A stretch of DNA of 9,497 bases from Deltaproteobacteria bacterium (GTDB taxonomy: Bacteria; Desulfobacterota; Desulfobacteria; Desulfobacterales; JAUVVS01), in assembly GCA_030604545.1 (NCBI GenBank), contig JAUVVS010000043.1, forward strand, positions 1 through 9,497, read 5' to 3'. The position numbers and the translations under genes were made by a program. Positions 1-6,660 of the stretch are shown piece by piece. The notes below the pieces were generated by a model that made no database searches, was not told the DNA's origin, and saw only the letters and a program-made list of their open reading frames with translations. Numbering within the stretch: the first letter of the stretch is position 1; the number at the start of each line of letters is the position of its first letter.

Positions 1-117
1 AAGGGTGGGTGTAACCCGGCGCCTTTATATAGAAATATTGAAAATAACAAAGTGGTAATCAAGACAAATGACATTCTTGATGGAAAACAGTATTTTGATT
101 TTTCCGGGAAGGTTTAA
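1..117 (+). CDS. C-terminal end of a DUF2318 (FtrD/FetA-type) Fe-S membrane protein, partial
   Basis: The first base opens an uninterrupted frame of 38 codons ending in TAA at 115-117, followed at once by a second TAA. The frame begins KGGCNPAPL, which matches the conserved C-terminal KGGCNPxPL segment that closes the cysteine-rich domain of DUF2318 proteins. The following residues (VVIKTNDILDGKQYF) also fit the usual tail of the family. These proteins are membrane-bound, predicted to carry an Fe-S or metal site, and belong to FTR1/P19-type ferrous iron uptake loci (FtrD in Bordetella, Cj1660 in Campylobacter). The next gene starts 2 bases after the stop, as expected for an operon. The rest of the gene lies left of the window. 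The assignment rests on one short motif plus gene context, so it is good but not certain. Confidence 0.72.
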   Translation, partial: KGGCNPAPLYRNIENNKVVIKTNDILDGKQYFDFSGKV

Positions 118-119
118 TA

Positions 120-1277
120 ATGACTTTAAAAGAAATTGCATTGAAGAACTTGATACGTCGCAAAGGCAAAGTAGCCTTTATTCTTGCCGGGCTTGTCATT
201 GGTGTATGCACTGTGGTTACCATTATAAGCCTTATGGAGGCAATGACCAGTGACATTAACAAAAAGCTTGAAAAATACGGAGCGAACATCCTGATTGTTC
301 CTAAATCAGAAAAACTTACCCTTACCTATGGTGGAATTTCTCTCGGGGGCGTTGCATTTGAGATGGAGGAAATCCGTGAGAAAGATCTGGTGCGAATAAA
401 ATCGATCAAAAATGCCGCCAATATTGCAGCAGTGGGTCCATTAGCTTTGGGTGTAATTAATGTTGATAAACACAAAGTTCTGCTGGCAGGAGCAGATTTT
501 AAGGCTATAAAGATTTTAAAACCATGGTGGAAAGTAAAAGGAAATCTTCCAATCGAAAACGAAGTTATTTTAGGAGATGAGACAGCCCGCATTATAAATC
601 TAAGAACAGGAAGCTTTATCGAAATCAATGGTCAAAAACTCAGAGTTTCAGGGGTTCTCCAACCCACCGGCTCCCAGGACGATCAACTGATATTTTCACG
701 TCTCGAGACAGCCCAATCCTTACTTGGTAAAGAAGGGCGCATTTCCATGGCTGAGGTTGCAGCTCTTTGCACAGCCTGCCCCATTACTGAAATGGTAAAG
801 CAGATTTCAGATGCTCTTCCCAGTGCCAAAGTGATGGCTATTCAGCAAGTTGTAAAGAGCCGCATGGAAACTTTATCCCAATTTAAAAAATTATCTTATG
901 GAGTTTCCGCCATTGTCATACTGGTGGGAAGTCTTGTTGTATTGGTAACCATGATGGGCAGCGTAAGGGAACGCACTAAGGAGATCGGAATCTTTCGGGC
1001 CATCGGTTTTAGAAAGAGTCATGTCGTTCGGATCATATTTATCGAAACCGCCATTGTCTCTGGTTTTGCCGGAATAATGGGTTATCTGTTGGGCTTAGCA
1101 GCAACAAAAATTGCAGTTCGGTTTTTTACAGAGAGCCAGTCTGTATCAATTCCCATAAATTTTGAATTGGCGGGTTGGGCCATTGTAATGGCTGTATTAG
1201 TGGGCCTTGTTTCCAGCGCTTATCCGGCACTTATAGCAGCCCGGCTCGATCCAAACGAAGCTTTGCGGGCCCTTTAG
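120..1277 (+). CDS. MacB/FtsX-type ABC transporter permease of an iron-uptake locus
   Basis: This 385-residue protein has the FtsX/MacB permease layout. There is one N-terminal membrane helix (about 17-40), a large periplasmic domain (about 41-258), and three C-terminal helices (about 260-281, 308-330, 350-373). The conserved cytoplasmic stretch RERTKEIGIFRAIGFRKSH (283-301) and the ending AARLDPNEALRAL are family hallmarks. The periplasmic domain carries a CTAC pair (C217, C220), which could be redox-active or bind metal. GGAAGG at 107-112, 7 bases before the ATG, supports the start. It follows the DUF2318 gene by 2 bases and is followed after 10 bases by its ATPase. That order matches the Cj1660-Cj1663 and fetABCD arrangement, where two such permeases occur; only one is visible here. 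MacB-type permeases usually drive periplasmic or mechanical work rather than classic import, so the substrate cannot be read from sequence. Confidence 0.9.
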   Translation: MTLKEIALKNLIRRKGKVAFILAGLVIGVCTVVTIISLMEAMTSDINKKLEKYGANILIVPKSEKLTLTYGGISLGGVAFEMEEIREKDLVRIKSIKNAANIAAVGPLALGVINVDKHKVLLAGADFKAIKILKPWWKVKGNLPIENEVILGDETARIINLRTGSFIEINGQKLRVSGVLQPTGSQDDQLIFSRLETAQSLLGKEGRISMAEVAALCTACPITEMVKQISDALPSAKVMAIQQVVKSRMETLSQFKKLSYGVSAIVILVGSLVVLVTMMGSVRERTKEIGIFRAIGFRKSHVVRIIFIETAIVSGFAGIMGYLLGLAATKIAVRFFTESQSVSIPINFELAGWAIVMAVLVGLVSSAYPALIAARLDPNEALRAL

Positions 1278-1287
1278 GAGATAGTTT

Positions 1288-1962
1288 ATGAGTTTTATCG
1301 TAGCAGAAAATCTTGTTAAACAATATGGAAACGGTGATGCCACAGTTTCAGCCATTTCCGATATAAGTTTTCAGATCGAATCGGGTGAGTTTATTGGGAT
1401 AATGGGGGAATCGGGAGCCGGTAAGTCAACGCTCCTTTCCATTATGGGAGCTATGAACGCTCCCACTTCCGGTAATTTTATGGTTGACGAAATTGATGTT
1501 TACAGTCTTAGACAGGAACAAAGAGCAGATTTTCGAAGAGAGTTTTTAGGGTTTGTTTTTCAAAGCTTTCATCTTTTGTCCTACCTTACAGTCGCAGAAA
1601 ACGTCATGCTTCCATTGACTACGGTTAAAGCCAGCAGGAAGCAAAAACGAGCTATGGCAGAAGAAGCCCTTAATAACGTTGGTCTGAACGATAAAGCAAA
1701 TCGATTACCAAGCCGGATATCAGGGGGAGAAAAGGAGAGGGTGGCGATCGCTCGCGCCATTGTAAACGAACCACCTGTCTTACTTGCCGACGAACCTACG
1801 GGGAATCTTGATAACAAGACGAAACATAAAATTATGGAATTACTCCAAAAATTAAACACAAGAGGCGTGACAATTGTAATGGTTACCCACAGTCTACAAT
1901 GCGCTAAATATGCTCAGAGAATACTTTATGTATCTGATGGTCTTTTGGTAGAAAATGGTTGA
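1288..1962 (+). CDS. ABC transporter ATP-binding protein (MacB/LolD-type) paired with the upstream permease
   Basis: This is a complete 224-residue nucleotide-binding subunit. Visible motifs are Walker A GESGAGKST (40-48), Q-loop glutamine 92 (FVFQSFHLL), the ABC signature SGGEKERVAIARA (145-157), Walker B VLLADEP (164-170), the D-loop GNLD, and the switch histidine 201 (VTHS). The signature has GEKER in place of the more usual GQQQR of LolD/MacB ATPases, which is seen in relatives and is not disabling. AGGAG at 1276-1280, overlapping the stop codon of the permease, sits 7 bases before the ATG and suggests coupled translation. The protein would dimerise at the inner membrane face and power the FtsX-like permease. 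Product class is certain; its exact substrate is not. Confidence 0.93.
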   Translation: MSFIVAENLVKQYGNGDATVSAISDISFQIESGEFIGIMGESGAGKSTLLSIMGAMNAPTSGNFMVDEIDVYSLRQEQRADFRREFLGFVFQSFHLLSYLTVAENVMLPLTTVKASRKQKRAMAEEALNNVGLNDKANRLPSRISGGEKERVAIARAIVNEPPVLLADEPTGNLDNKTKHKIMELLQKLNTRGVTIVMVTHSLQCAKYAQRILYVSDGLLVENG

Positions 1963-1992
1963 ATTCCTGATTATGTGATTCGGGTAAACTAT

Positions 1993-2015
1993 CATTCCTT
2001 TTCCGGGAAAGAATG
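1993..2015. other. Intergenic hairpin without a U-tract
   Basis: CATTC (1993-1997) pairs with GAATG (2011-2015). After a one-base bulge, TTTT pairs with GAAA around a CCGG loop. It lies in the 112-base gap between the ABC ATPase gene and the CcmH-like gene. No T-run follows on the + strand, so it is more likely a processing, stability or partial attenuation element than an intrinsic terminator, or it may have no role. Confidence 0.3.
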
Positions 2016-2074
2016 TTCAAAAATCAAATTGAACCATTATGGTATGCGACAAAAATTAAAGGGGATTGAGATAA

Positions 2075-2479
2075 ATGGCAAGAAAAAAGGAAAGAAAAGC
2101 TTATAAACCAAAACTGAATTATAAGAAACAGGAGCCCTCCTATTTGATTATTTCAGCCGCTATTACAATAATCTTGTTAGCGGGTCTTATTGTTAAAATA
2201 GTCTTTTTCCCGGCTAACATTCCTGTGAGCAGCACCGAAATTCTTGAAACCTCATCGCGAATAGAAGGATCCATCGATGAGCAGGTTAAGCGGATCGCCT
2301 CAAATTTTAGTTGCGCCTGTGGCGGTTGTGGGGAACTTCCTCTAGTTGAGTGCACCTGTGATATGCCAAGAGGTGCACAGGAAGAGAAAGCCTTCATCCG
2401 TAACAAGCTCATGGAGGGATTTGCAACAGACAATATTATAAGATTGGTAGAGAAAAAATACGGATATAGGATAACATGA
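2075..2479 (+). CDS. Membrane-anchored CcmH/NrfF-like cysteine-rich protein
   Basis: This 134-residue protein has a very basic N-terminus (1-20), one membrane helix (about 22-45), and a short extracytoplasmic domain. The domain contains C80-A-C82-G-G-C85 and C93-T-C95, followed by a helical region (about 100-132) ending LVEKKYGYRIT. That pattern of a cysteine motif, then an I-R-x-x-L-x-x-G segment, then an I-x-x-x-L/V-x-x-x-Y-G end resembles CcmH/NrfF, the thiol subunits of cytochrome c haem lyase (LRCxxC ... VRxxLxxGxSDxEIxxYLVxRYG). The five-cysteine motif is not the classical LRCxxC, so a direct role in cytochrome maturation is only a guess; metal binding or thiol exchange are equally likely. 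AAAGGGG at 2058-2064 serves as ribosome binding site with about 10 bases spacing. It sits between the ABC ATPase and a TlpA-type thioredoxin gene, which points to an extracytoplasmic redox role tied to the iron locus. Confidence 0.7.
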   Translation: MARKKERKAYKPKLNYKKQEPSYLIISAAITIILLAGLIVKIVFFPANIPVSSTEILETSSRIEGSIDEQVKRIASNFSCACGGCGELPLVECTCDMPRGAQEEKAFIRNKLMEGFATDNIIRLVEKKYGYRIT

Positions 2480-2542
2480 TAAGATTGATGTGGAATGTTT
2501 AACCCCTATTGAAATTGTCAGGGCCATGGTAGGATTTTATCC

Positions 2543-3175
2543 ATGCATTTCAAAAAGAGAAAAGAACTGATGAAAAAGAAAATATGGATCATAATACTTT
2601 TGCCTTTTGTTATAACCCTGATAACCCTCAGGATCATTTCATATGATAAGCCGAAAAGTAATTTATCAGGGGATAAAAATGCGTATAGCTTGGAAATAGA
2701 TCGTTTGTTTCGTGACATGGGAGTTCTCAAAGTTCCTCACATAGCACCGCCCGTTGATTTCAGTCTTTTGGACTTAAATGGCAACAAAGTTAGCCTCTCT
2801 GATTTTAAAGGAAAAATTGTGTTTCTTAATTTCTGGACCACATGGTGTCCAGGCTGCCGTATCGAGATGCCTGCCATGGAAAAATTACATAAAAGGCTTA
2901 AAGATAAAGATTTTGCAATGATTAGCATTAATATACAAGAGCCTGTCTCTGTGATAAAAAAGTTATTCAAAGATTATAGGTTAACGTTCACGGCTCTTTT
3001 GGATTCAAAAGGAGAATTAAGCGACCCATTCGGGATAAGGGCCATCCCGACAACTTTTATTCTAAACAAAGATGGAGGTATGATCGGCAAGGCATTGGGC
3101 CCACGTGAATGGGACAATAAAAAATCGATCGCTCTGTTTGAGCGTTTGATGGATGAAAGTGATTCAAGGGTTTGA
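2543..3175 (+). CDS. TlpA/ResA-type membrane-anchored thioredoxin
   Basis: This 210-residue protein has an N-terminal signal anchor (about 12-33) and an AhpC/TSA-Redoxin/thioredoxin-fold domain (about 66-205). The active site is W101-C102-P103-G104-C105 within FLNFWTTWCPGCRIEMP, and the conserved cis-proline lies in the AIPTTF segment (P169). Such proteins act outside the cytoplasm as thiol reductants, for example of apocytochrome c (ResA, CcmG) or of other redox partners. It is the last gene of the + strand cluster, 63 bases after the CcmH-like gene. Thioredoxins also end the Campylobacter Cj1658-Cj1665 and E. coli fet loci. AGGA at 2531-2534 supports the ATG at 2543; an in-frame ATG at 2570 would give a more typical anchor (MKKKIWIIILL) and cannot be excluded. 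The CcmH-like protein and the CTAC of the permease are its obvious candidate partners, by inference only. Confidence 0.88.
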   Translation: MHFKKRKELMKKKIWIIILLPFVITLITLRIISYDKPKSNLSGDKNAYSLEIDRLFRDMGVLKVPHIAPPVDFSLLDLNGNKVSLSDFKGKIVFLNFWTTWCPGCRIEMPAMEKLHKRLKDKDFAMISINIQEPVSVIKKLFKDYRLTFTALLDSKGELSDPFGIRAIPTTFILNKDGGMIGKALGPREWDNKKSIALFERLMDESDSRV

Positions 3176-3227
3176 AAAGCAAATTCATTGTCTGATCATT
3201 CTCTCCGTCCCTTTGCTGAACAGAATT

Positions 3228-3271
3228 GTATAGAGGACAATAAAATAACTAACCATTTTTTTATTCTATAC
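3228..3271. terminator. Possible bidirectional terminator between convergent genes
   Basis: GTATAGA (3228-3234) pairs perfectly with TCTATAC (3265-3271). An inner ATAAAA (3240-3245) pairs with TTTTAT (3259-3264) after a small bulge. It lies in the 171-base spacer between the convergent thioredoxin and cysE genes, where a shared terminator is expected. The stem is AT-rich and the T-run is inside the hairpin rather than after it, so the call is weak. A second small inverted repeat, CCATT/AATGG, lies at 3305-3319. The rest of 3176-3346 shows nothing coding. Confidence 0.3.
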
Positions 3272-3346
3272 ACATGGAATGTCAAAGATCCCAAACCCAA
3301 TATTCCATTATTCCAATGGCGAGCAGAGCGAACCAGGTTTGACAAT

Positions 3347-4297
3347 CTACTTATAAATCAGCCGCGGAGCCTCCATCATCACTTTTGTATCCGGAGGCAC
3401 CGATTCCGTTAACCAGACATTTCCGCCTACCACAGAGCGCGCACCAATGACGGTTTCTCCCCCCAAAATTGTAGCTCCTGAATAGATGATAACATCATCT
3501 TCTATGGTTGGATGCCTTTTCTTGCCCCTTAAACTCTCCTCTGCATCCTTTGGAACTGAAAGGGCGCCCAGGGTTACCCCTTGATAGATACGAACGTCTT
3601 TGCCGATCACGGTTGTTTCTCCAATAACAACGCCGGTACCGTGATCAATAACAAAACTTTCACCGATTTCGGCACCTGGATGGATATCTATTCCGGTTAT
3701 ACTATGGGCATGTTCCGTCATGATACGGGGAAGGAGGGGTACATCCATTTCAAAAAAAATGTGAGCCACCCTGTAAATGGTTATGGCATATATCCCTGGA
3801 TAACTGAAAATGATTTCGTCATAACTTTTTGCAGCAGGATCACCCTCATATGTTGCCCGAACATCCGTCGCCAGTGTTTTCCGGATTGACGGGACTGCCT
3901 CCAGAAAATCAAGGGCGATTTTGTGCCCCTGATTAATACACTCGGTGCAAGGCTGGTTGTATCTGAAGCAATCGTGACGAATGCTGTGAGTTATCTGATC
4001 GGAAAGTATATCAAAAAGAACGGAAGTCGATTGGCCCATATTGTATTTCAAATTGATCGGATCGAGTTTTTCCTTGGTAAAGTACCCCGGAAAAAGGATC
4101 TCCCTTGATATATTTATTATTTCATTAACCGATTCTTTAGATGGAATCGGTTCGTTGTTAATATGAGTATAACATTCCTTAGAATCACAGCTTTCAATAA
4201 TTTTGTCGGCTTTTTCCGGAAGCTGTTCTTTATAATTAGCGGCAGATTCGGCTTCTATTCTGCATTTCTCTATTTGTTCTTCTAATTCATCGACCAT
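3347..4297 (-). CDS. cysE: Serine O-acetyltransferase (CysE/EpsC-type)
   Basis: The enzyme transfers acetyl from acetyl-CoA to L-serine, giving O-acetylserine for cysteine synthesis in the cytoplasm. The 316-residue protein has a helical N-terminal region (1-195) and a left-handed beta-helix of hexapeptide repeats (about 200-305). The catalytic Asp-His pair is visible as D204 in GIDIHPGA and H219 in VIDHGTGVVIGET. RHPTIEDDVIIYSGATILGG (261-280) is the typical later coil. The protein is longer than E. coli CysE (273 residues), with extra N-terminal sequence and a cysteine cluster C110, C117, C120. The start is placed at the ATG at 4297, which has AAAGGAG at 4309-4315. An in-frame ATG at 4336 would add 13 residues but has only a too-close AAGGGG and runs through an inverted repeat. 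It lies 204 bases downstream of the glycosyltransferase gene on the same strand and probably has its own promoter. Confidence 0.92.
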   Translation of the reverse strand: MVDELEEQIEKCRIEAESAANYKEQLPEKADKIIESCDSKECYTHINNEPIPSKESVNEIINISREILFPGYFTKEKLDPINLKYNMGQSTSVLFDILSDQITHSIRHDCFRYNQPCTECINQGHKIALDFLEAVPSIRKTLATDVRATYEGDPAAKSYDEIIFSYPGIYAITIYRVAHIFFEMDVPLLPRIMTEHAHSITGIDIHPGAEIGESFVIDHGTGVVIGETTVIGKDVRIYQGVTLGALSVPKDAEESLRGKKRHPTIEDDVIIYSGATILGGETVIGARSVVGGNVWLTESVPPDTKVMMEAPRLIYK

Positions 4298-4316
4298 TTT
4301 AACTACATCTCCTTTA

Positions 4317-4350
4317 ATGATATATATTAATATCATGCACCCCTTAAGGG
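4317..4350. promoter_or_regulatory. Inverted repeat and palindrome in the cysE leader
   Basis: ATGATAT (4317-4323) and ATATCAT (4330-4336) form a 7-bp inverted repeat with a 6-base AT spacer, ending 1 base before the cysE Shine-Dalgarno. Four bases further upstream (4341-4350) lies the perfect palindrome CCCTTAAGGG. Both sit where an operator, promoter -10 region or leader hairpin of cysE would be. I see no confident -35/-10 pair, and neither motif matches a cysteine-regulatory box I can name. Confidence 0.35.
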
Positions 4351-4358
4351 TTTTCTCC

Positions 4359-4394
4359 CGTGCTCGTGAACGTGTATGTTTACGTTTACGAACA
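4359..4394. repeat. Degenerate period-6 tandem repeat (CGTGTA/CGTTTA type)
   Basis: Six consecutive 6-base units fit the consensus CGTKTA (K is G or T) with one to three changes each; the second, third and fifth are CGTGAA, CGTGTA and CGTTTA. The block lies in the 204-base gap between the glycosyltransferase and cysE genes. The remainder of that gap (4395-4501) shows only a weak imperfect inverted repeat (GTAAC at 4471-4475, GTTAC at 4484-4488) without a T-run on either side. Confidence 0.5.
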
Positions 4395-4501
4395 AATAAA
4401 TAGATCGGAAATTGGCATTGCCGGACAGATTGTTAAACGGACTTCATTAAGCTTGGGAACCGGATATGCCGTAACTTTTGAACGTTACCAAAATATTACC
4501 T

Positions 4502-5869
4502 TCAATTGTTTTTTAAAATACCCATGCCGAGACGATACCACCGTGCAATTATAGCCGGTGAAATGCCCATACAGTAAACCGCAATAATTAGCTGGTTAAT
4601 CAGCGTGGTTTTCAATATGCCTAGATTCAGCCACCGACGGGGTGATGTTAAGACCGGCACGGATAGAGTTACTATTTTTCCTTTTCTTTTCAATTGCCTT
4701 ATCAATTCAAAATCTTCCATTATCGGTATCATAGGAAATCCACCCACCTCGTGAAAGAGCTTTGATGAAATAAAAATCGCCTGGTCGCCATATGGCAATC
4801 TAAGGATGCGGGAACGCCAGCTTGCAAGGTGTTCAATAAGGCGCAGTGCAGGCGCAGGTGAGTCGATGCGAAGTTGAAATGCGCCGGCAATAATATCGGG
4901 TCGAGCAAGAGCTTTTAAAATATACTCATCAAATTTTTCCGGCAGCTGTGTATCAGCATGTAGAAAAAGAAGCACTTCACCATTCGCTTCAGCAGCGCCT
5001 CTGTTCATTTGTCTTGCCCGTGGCGGTGAACTATTGATAACCTTTGCCCCCAGAGATTTTGCCAGGTACACAGTACCATCATTACTACCTCCATCCACTA
5101 CAATTATATCTATGTTTTTCTCTTTACCAACACTGGATATAGTTTTTTCAATGTTCTCAGCTTCATTGATGGTAGGTATAACAACCGAAATGCTCGCCGG
5201 CTTGAAATTGTGATTATTTATATTATACATTTGTTCCCATATTGGGAGATCCTCAGGGCGGTCAACATCTTCCAGAAACTCTAATAGAGAATATCTTAAT
5301 TTTAAACGCCTGGCAATCCTTGTGGTTGCATTAAGAACATTACCTGTTCCCCATTCTATGCCGTTAAAAATGTGAGGAATGGCTGATGATAAAGACTCCC
5401 TTCTCAATCCTATTAAATAATAGCCGCCGTCTTTGGCCGGGCCTAGCACCATATCTTTTTGTTTAAGGGTATCGAAGGCCTTTTGAATGGTTATATGAGT
5501 TATATCCGGAATATCAGTACCTATAAGAACGGCTGCAGTTGCCCGGGACCTGAAGGCATCTTTGAAGGAATGTTTCATACGCAATCCAAGATCACCTCTC
5601 CCCTGGGATCGATAATCAAAATCGGGGCCGAGCCAGTTTTGCATTAGATTTTCATCACCACCTTCATAACGGATCTCAACGCTTAATTTATGTGATGTTG
5701 TTAATCTTTTCACACGTGACAGGGTGTGTTCCGTCATTTTACGTTGAAGGTCTGCAGCACCTTCCGCTCCGAGTAGAGGAATAAGCCTGGTTTTTGTTGT
5801 TCCAGGATCAGGGTAACGTGTAAAAATTATTAGCCGCTCGTTGTAACTCATCGGTTTATCCCGATGCAT
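4502..5869 (-). CDS. Fused glycosyltransferase: TIGR04282 (DUF2064) domain plus TIGR04283 family-2 domain
   Basis: This single 455-residue chain joins two enzymes usually encoded by adjacent genes. Residues about 12-215 are a DUF2064/TIGR04282 nucleotidyl/glycosyltransferase-A fold: FTRYPDPGTTKTRL (16-29), GTDIPD (117-122), GPAKDGGYYLIG (143-154) and DVDRPEDL (202-209). Residues about 226-455 are a GT2/TIGR04283 glycosyltransferase: SVVIPTINEAENI (228-240), VVDGGSNDGT (257-266), the DxD-like FLHADT (302-307), PYGDQAIF (359-366) and MEDFEL (384-389), with a hydrophobic C-terminal end that may touch the membrane. The two families are annotated as rSAM/selenodomain- or arsenosugar-biosynthesis-associated transferases; the acceptor is unknown here. 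The ATG at 5869 is chosen because AAGGAG (5878-5883) stands 8 bases upstream; a TTG 24 bases earlier would place that site inside the gene. It follows the TVP38 gene by 51 bases and is likely cotranscribed with it. Confidence 0.9.
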   Translation of the reverse strand: MHRDKPMSYNERLIIFTRYPDPGTTKTRLIPLLGAEGAADLQRKMTEHTLSRVKRLTTSHKLSVEIRYEGGDENLMQNWLGPDFDYRSQGRGDLGLRMKHSFKDAFRSRATAAVLIGTDIPDITHITIQKAFDTLKQKDMVLGPAKDGGYYLIGLRRESLSSAIPHIFNGIEWGTGNVLNATTRIARRLKLRYSLLEFLEDVDRPEDLPIWEQMYNINNHNFKPASISVVIPTINEAENIEKTISSVGKEKNIDIIVVDGGSNDGTVYLAKSLGAKVINSSPPRARQMNRGAAEANGEVLLFLHADTQLPEKFDEYILKALARPDIIAGAFQLRIDSPAPALRLIEHLASWRSRILRLPYGDQAIFISSKLFHEVGGFPMIPIMEDFELIRQLKRKGKIVTLSVPVLTSPRRWLNLGILKTTLINQLIIAVYCMGISPAIIARWYRLGMGILKNN

Positions 5870-5877
5870 GCTAACAT

Positions 5878-5883
5878 CTCCTT
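5878..5883 (-). promoter_or_regulatory. Ribosome binding site deciding the start of the fused glycosyltransferase
   Basis: AAGGAG on the - strand, 8 bases before ATG 5869. It falls inside the longer frame that begins with TTG at 5893, so the shorter ATG start is preferred. Confidence 0.7.
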
Positions 5884-5920
5884 TTATCCTCAATAATTTT
5901 TATAAATCAAGTTAATCTCG

Positions 5921-6643
5921 TTAATCCTGTCTAAAAATAGCTGAACTATTACCGTCTCTTTTAATCTTTTTAATAATTTTGGGGATAAAGAATGAAAAAA
6001 CAAATAGTGCGATGGAAAAAAAGACTTTAAAAGAGACCAACTCACCCCAGTTCCCCGAGGCCCAGACCTCTTTCAGGGTTCCGATGAAAAAGGTGAATAT
6101 AAACGTCCCCACAATAATGCCTAAGCCCGTTCCCGCGAAATAGTCCCAGAATTGTACTTTGGTCAGCCCCATACCAAAATTCATGGGCGTAAACGGAAAA
6201 TAAACAAGCCTAAGATACAGAACTGTGGCAAATCCGTTACGCTCGATAGCGTCATCATATTTTTTCAGTTTATCACCGATAAGCGAAGCGGCAAAATCTC
6301 TTCCCAGAGTCCGGCCAATGAAGAAGGCGGCGCTGGAACCAATCATAGCCCCAATCCATACATATAAAAATCCCCAATAGGATCCGAATATGGCGGCCCC
6401 CAGACCGGTCAACAGGGTACCTGGTAAAAACAGGCAAACTCCCACCGCGTAAATCACAATATAAATCAGCGGAGCCCATAAACCAACGGCTTCAAGGAAG
6501 CTGCTCAGTTCTTCTGCCGTAAGATAATTTTTTATAGGTGTGTAACGGATCAGGAAAACGGCCCCAATAATAAAGGATGCAAAAATAATAGCCTTTATCG
6601 CTGCTCTCGATTTGTTTTTAGGTTGTTGCAAAGTCTCTTCCAT
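5921..6643 (-). CDS. TVP38/TMEM64 family (SNARE-associated/VTT domain) membrane protein
   Basis: This 240-residue polytopic protein is typical of the bacterial TVP38/TMEM64 branch of the DedA/VTT superfamily. Predicted membrane segments lie at about 15-33, 55-75, 90-112, 139-152, 168-190 and 205-222. The central region FLPGTLLTGLGAAIFGSYWG (72-91) followed by GSSAAFFIGRTLGRDF (102-117) is the conserved VTT core with its half-buried loops, and LYLRLVYFPFTPMNFGMGLTKV (142-163) is the second conserved block. Relatives are proposed lipid scramblases or transporters; the bacterial substrate is not known. AAGGA at 6652-6656, 8 bases before ATG 6643, supports this start. A second ATG at 6664 overlaps the zwf stop as ATGA and would add 7 residues with coupled translation, so either start is possible. 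Its neighbours suggest cotranscription with zwf and with the glycosyltransferase gene, a partnership often seen for TIGR04282/TIGR04283 genes. Confidence 0.9.
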   Translation of the reverse strand: MEETLQQPKNKSRAAIKAIIFASFIIGAVFLIRYTPIKNYLTAEELSSFLEAVGLWAPLIYIVIYAVGVCLFLPGTLLTGLGAAIFGSYWGFLYVWIGAMIGSSAAFFIGRTLGRDFAASLIGDKLKKYDDAIERNGFATVLYLRLVYFPFTPMNFGMGLTKVQFWDYFAGTGLGIIVGTFIFTFFIGTLKEVWASGNWGELVSFKVFFSIALFVFSFFIPKIIKKIKRDGNSSAIFRQD

Positions 6644-6660
6644 TGTATTATTCCTTATTA

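Noticed and set aside
326..628. Open frame of 100 codons on the - strand within the permease gene
   Set aside because: The sense strand encodes a clear FtsX-like permease; the antisense frame shows no domain and no start signal.
1993..2015. Hairpin considered as a terminator after the ABC ATPase gene
   Set aside because: The stem has a bulge and is not followed by a T-run on the + strand; the next gene continues in the same direction.
3581..3889. Open frame of 102 codons on the + strand opposite cysE
   Set aside because: It lies opposite the conserved hexapeptide-repeat region of cysE, and its composition follows from the cysE codons.
4298..4336. Longer cysE start at ATG 4336
   Set aside because: The upstream AAGGGG is only 3 bases away, the added residues are AT-rich and unlike the family, and the AAAGGAG at 4309-4315 serves the ATG at 4297.
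4471..4488. Inverted repeat GTAAC/GTTAC considered as terminator of the glycosyltransferase gene
   Set aside because: The arms are short, the pairing needs a bulge, and no T-run follows on the - strand.
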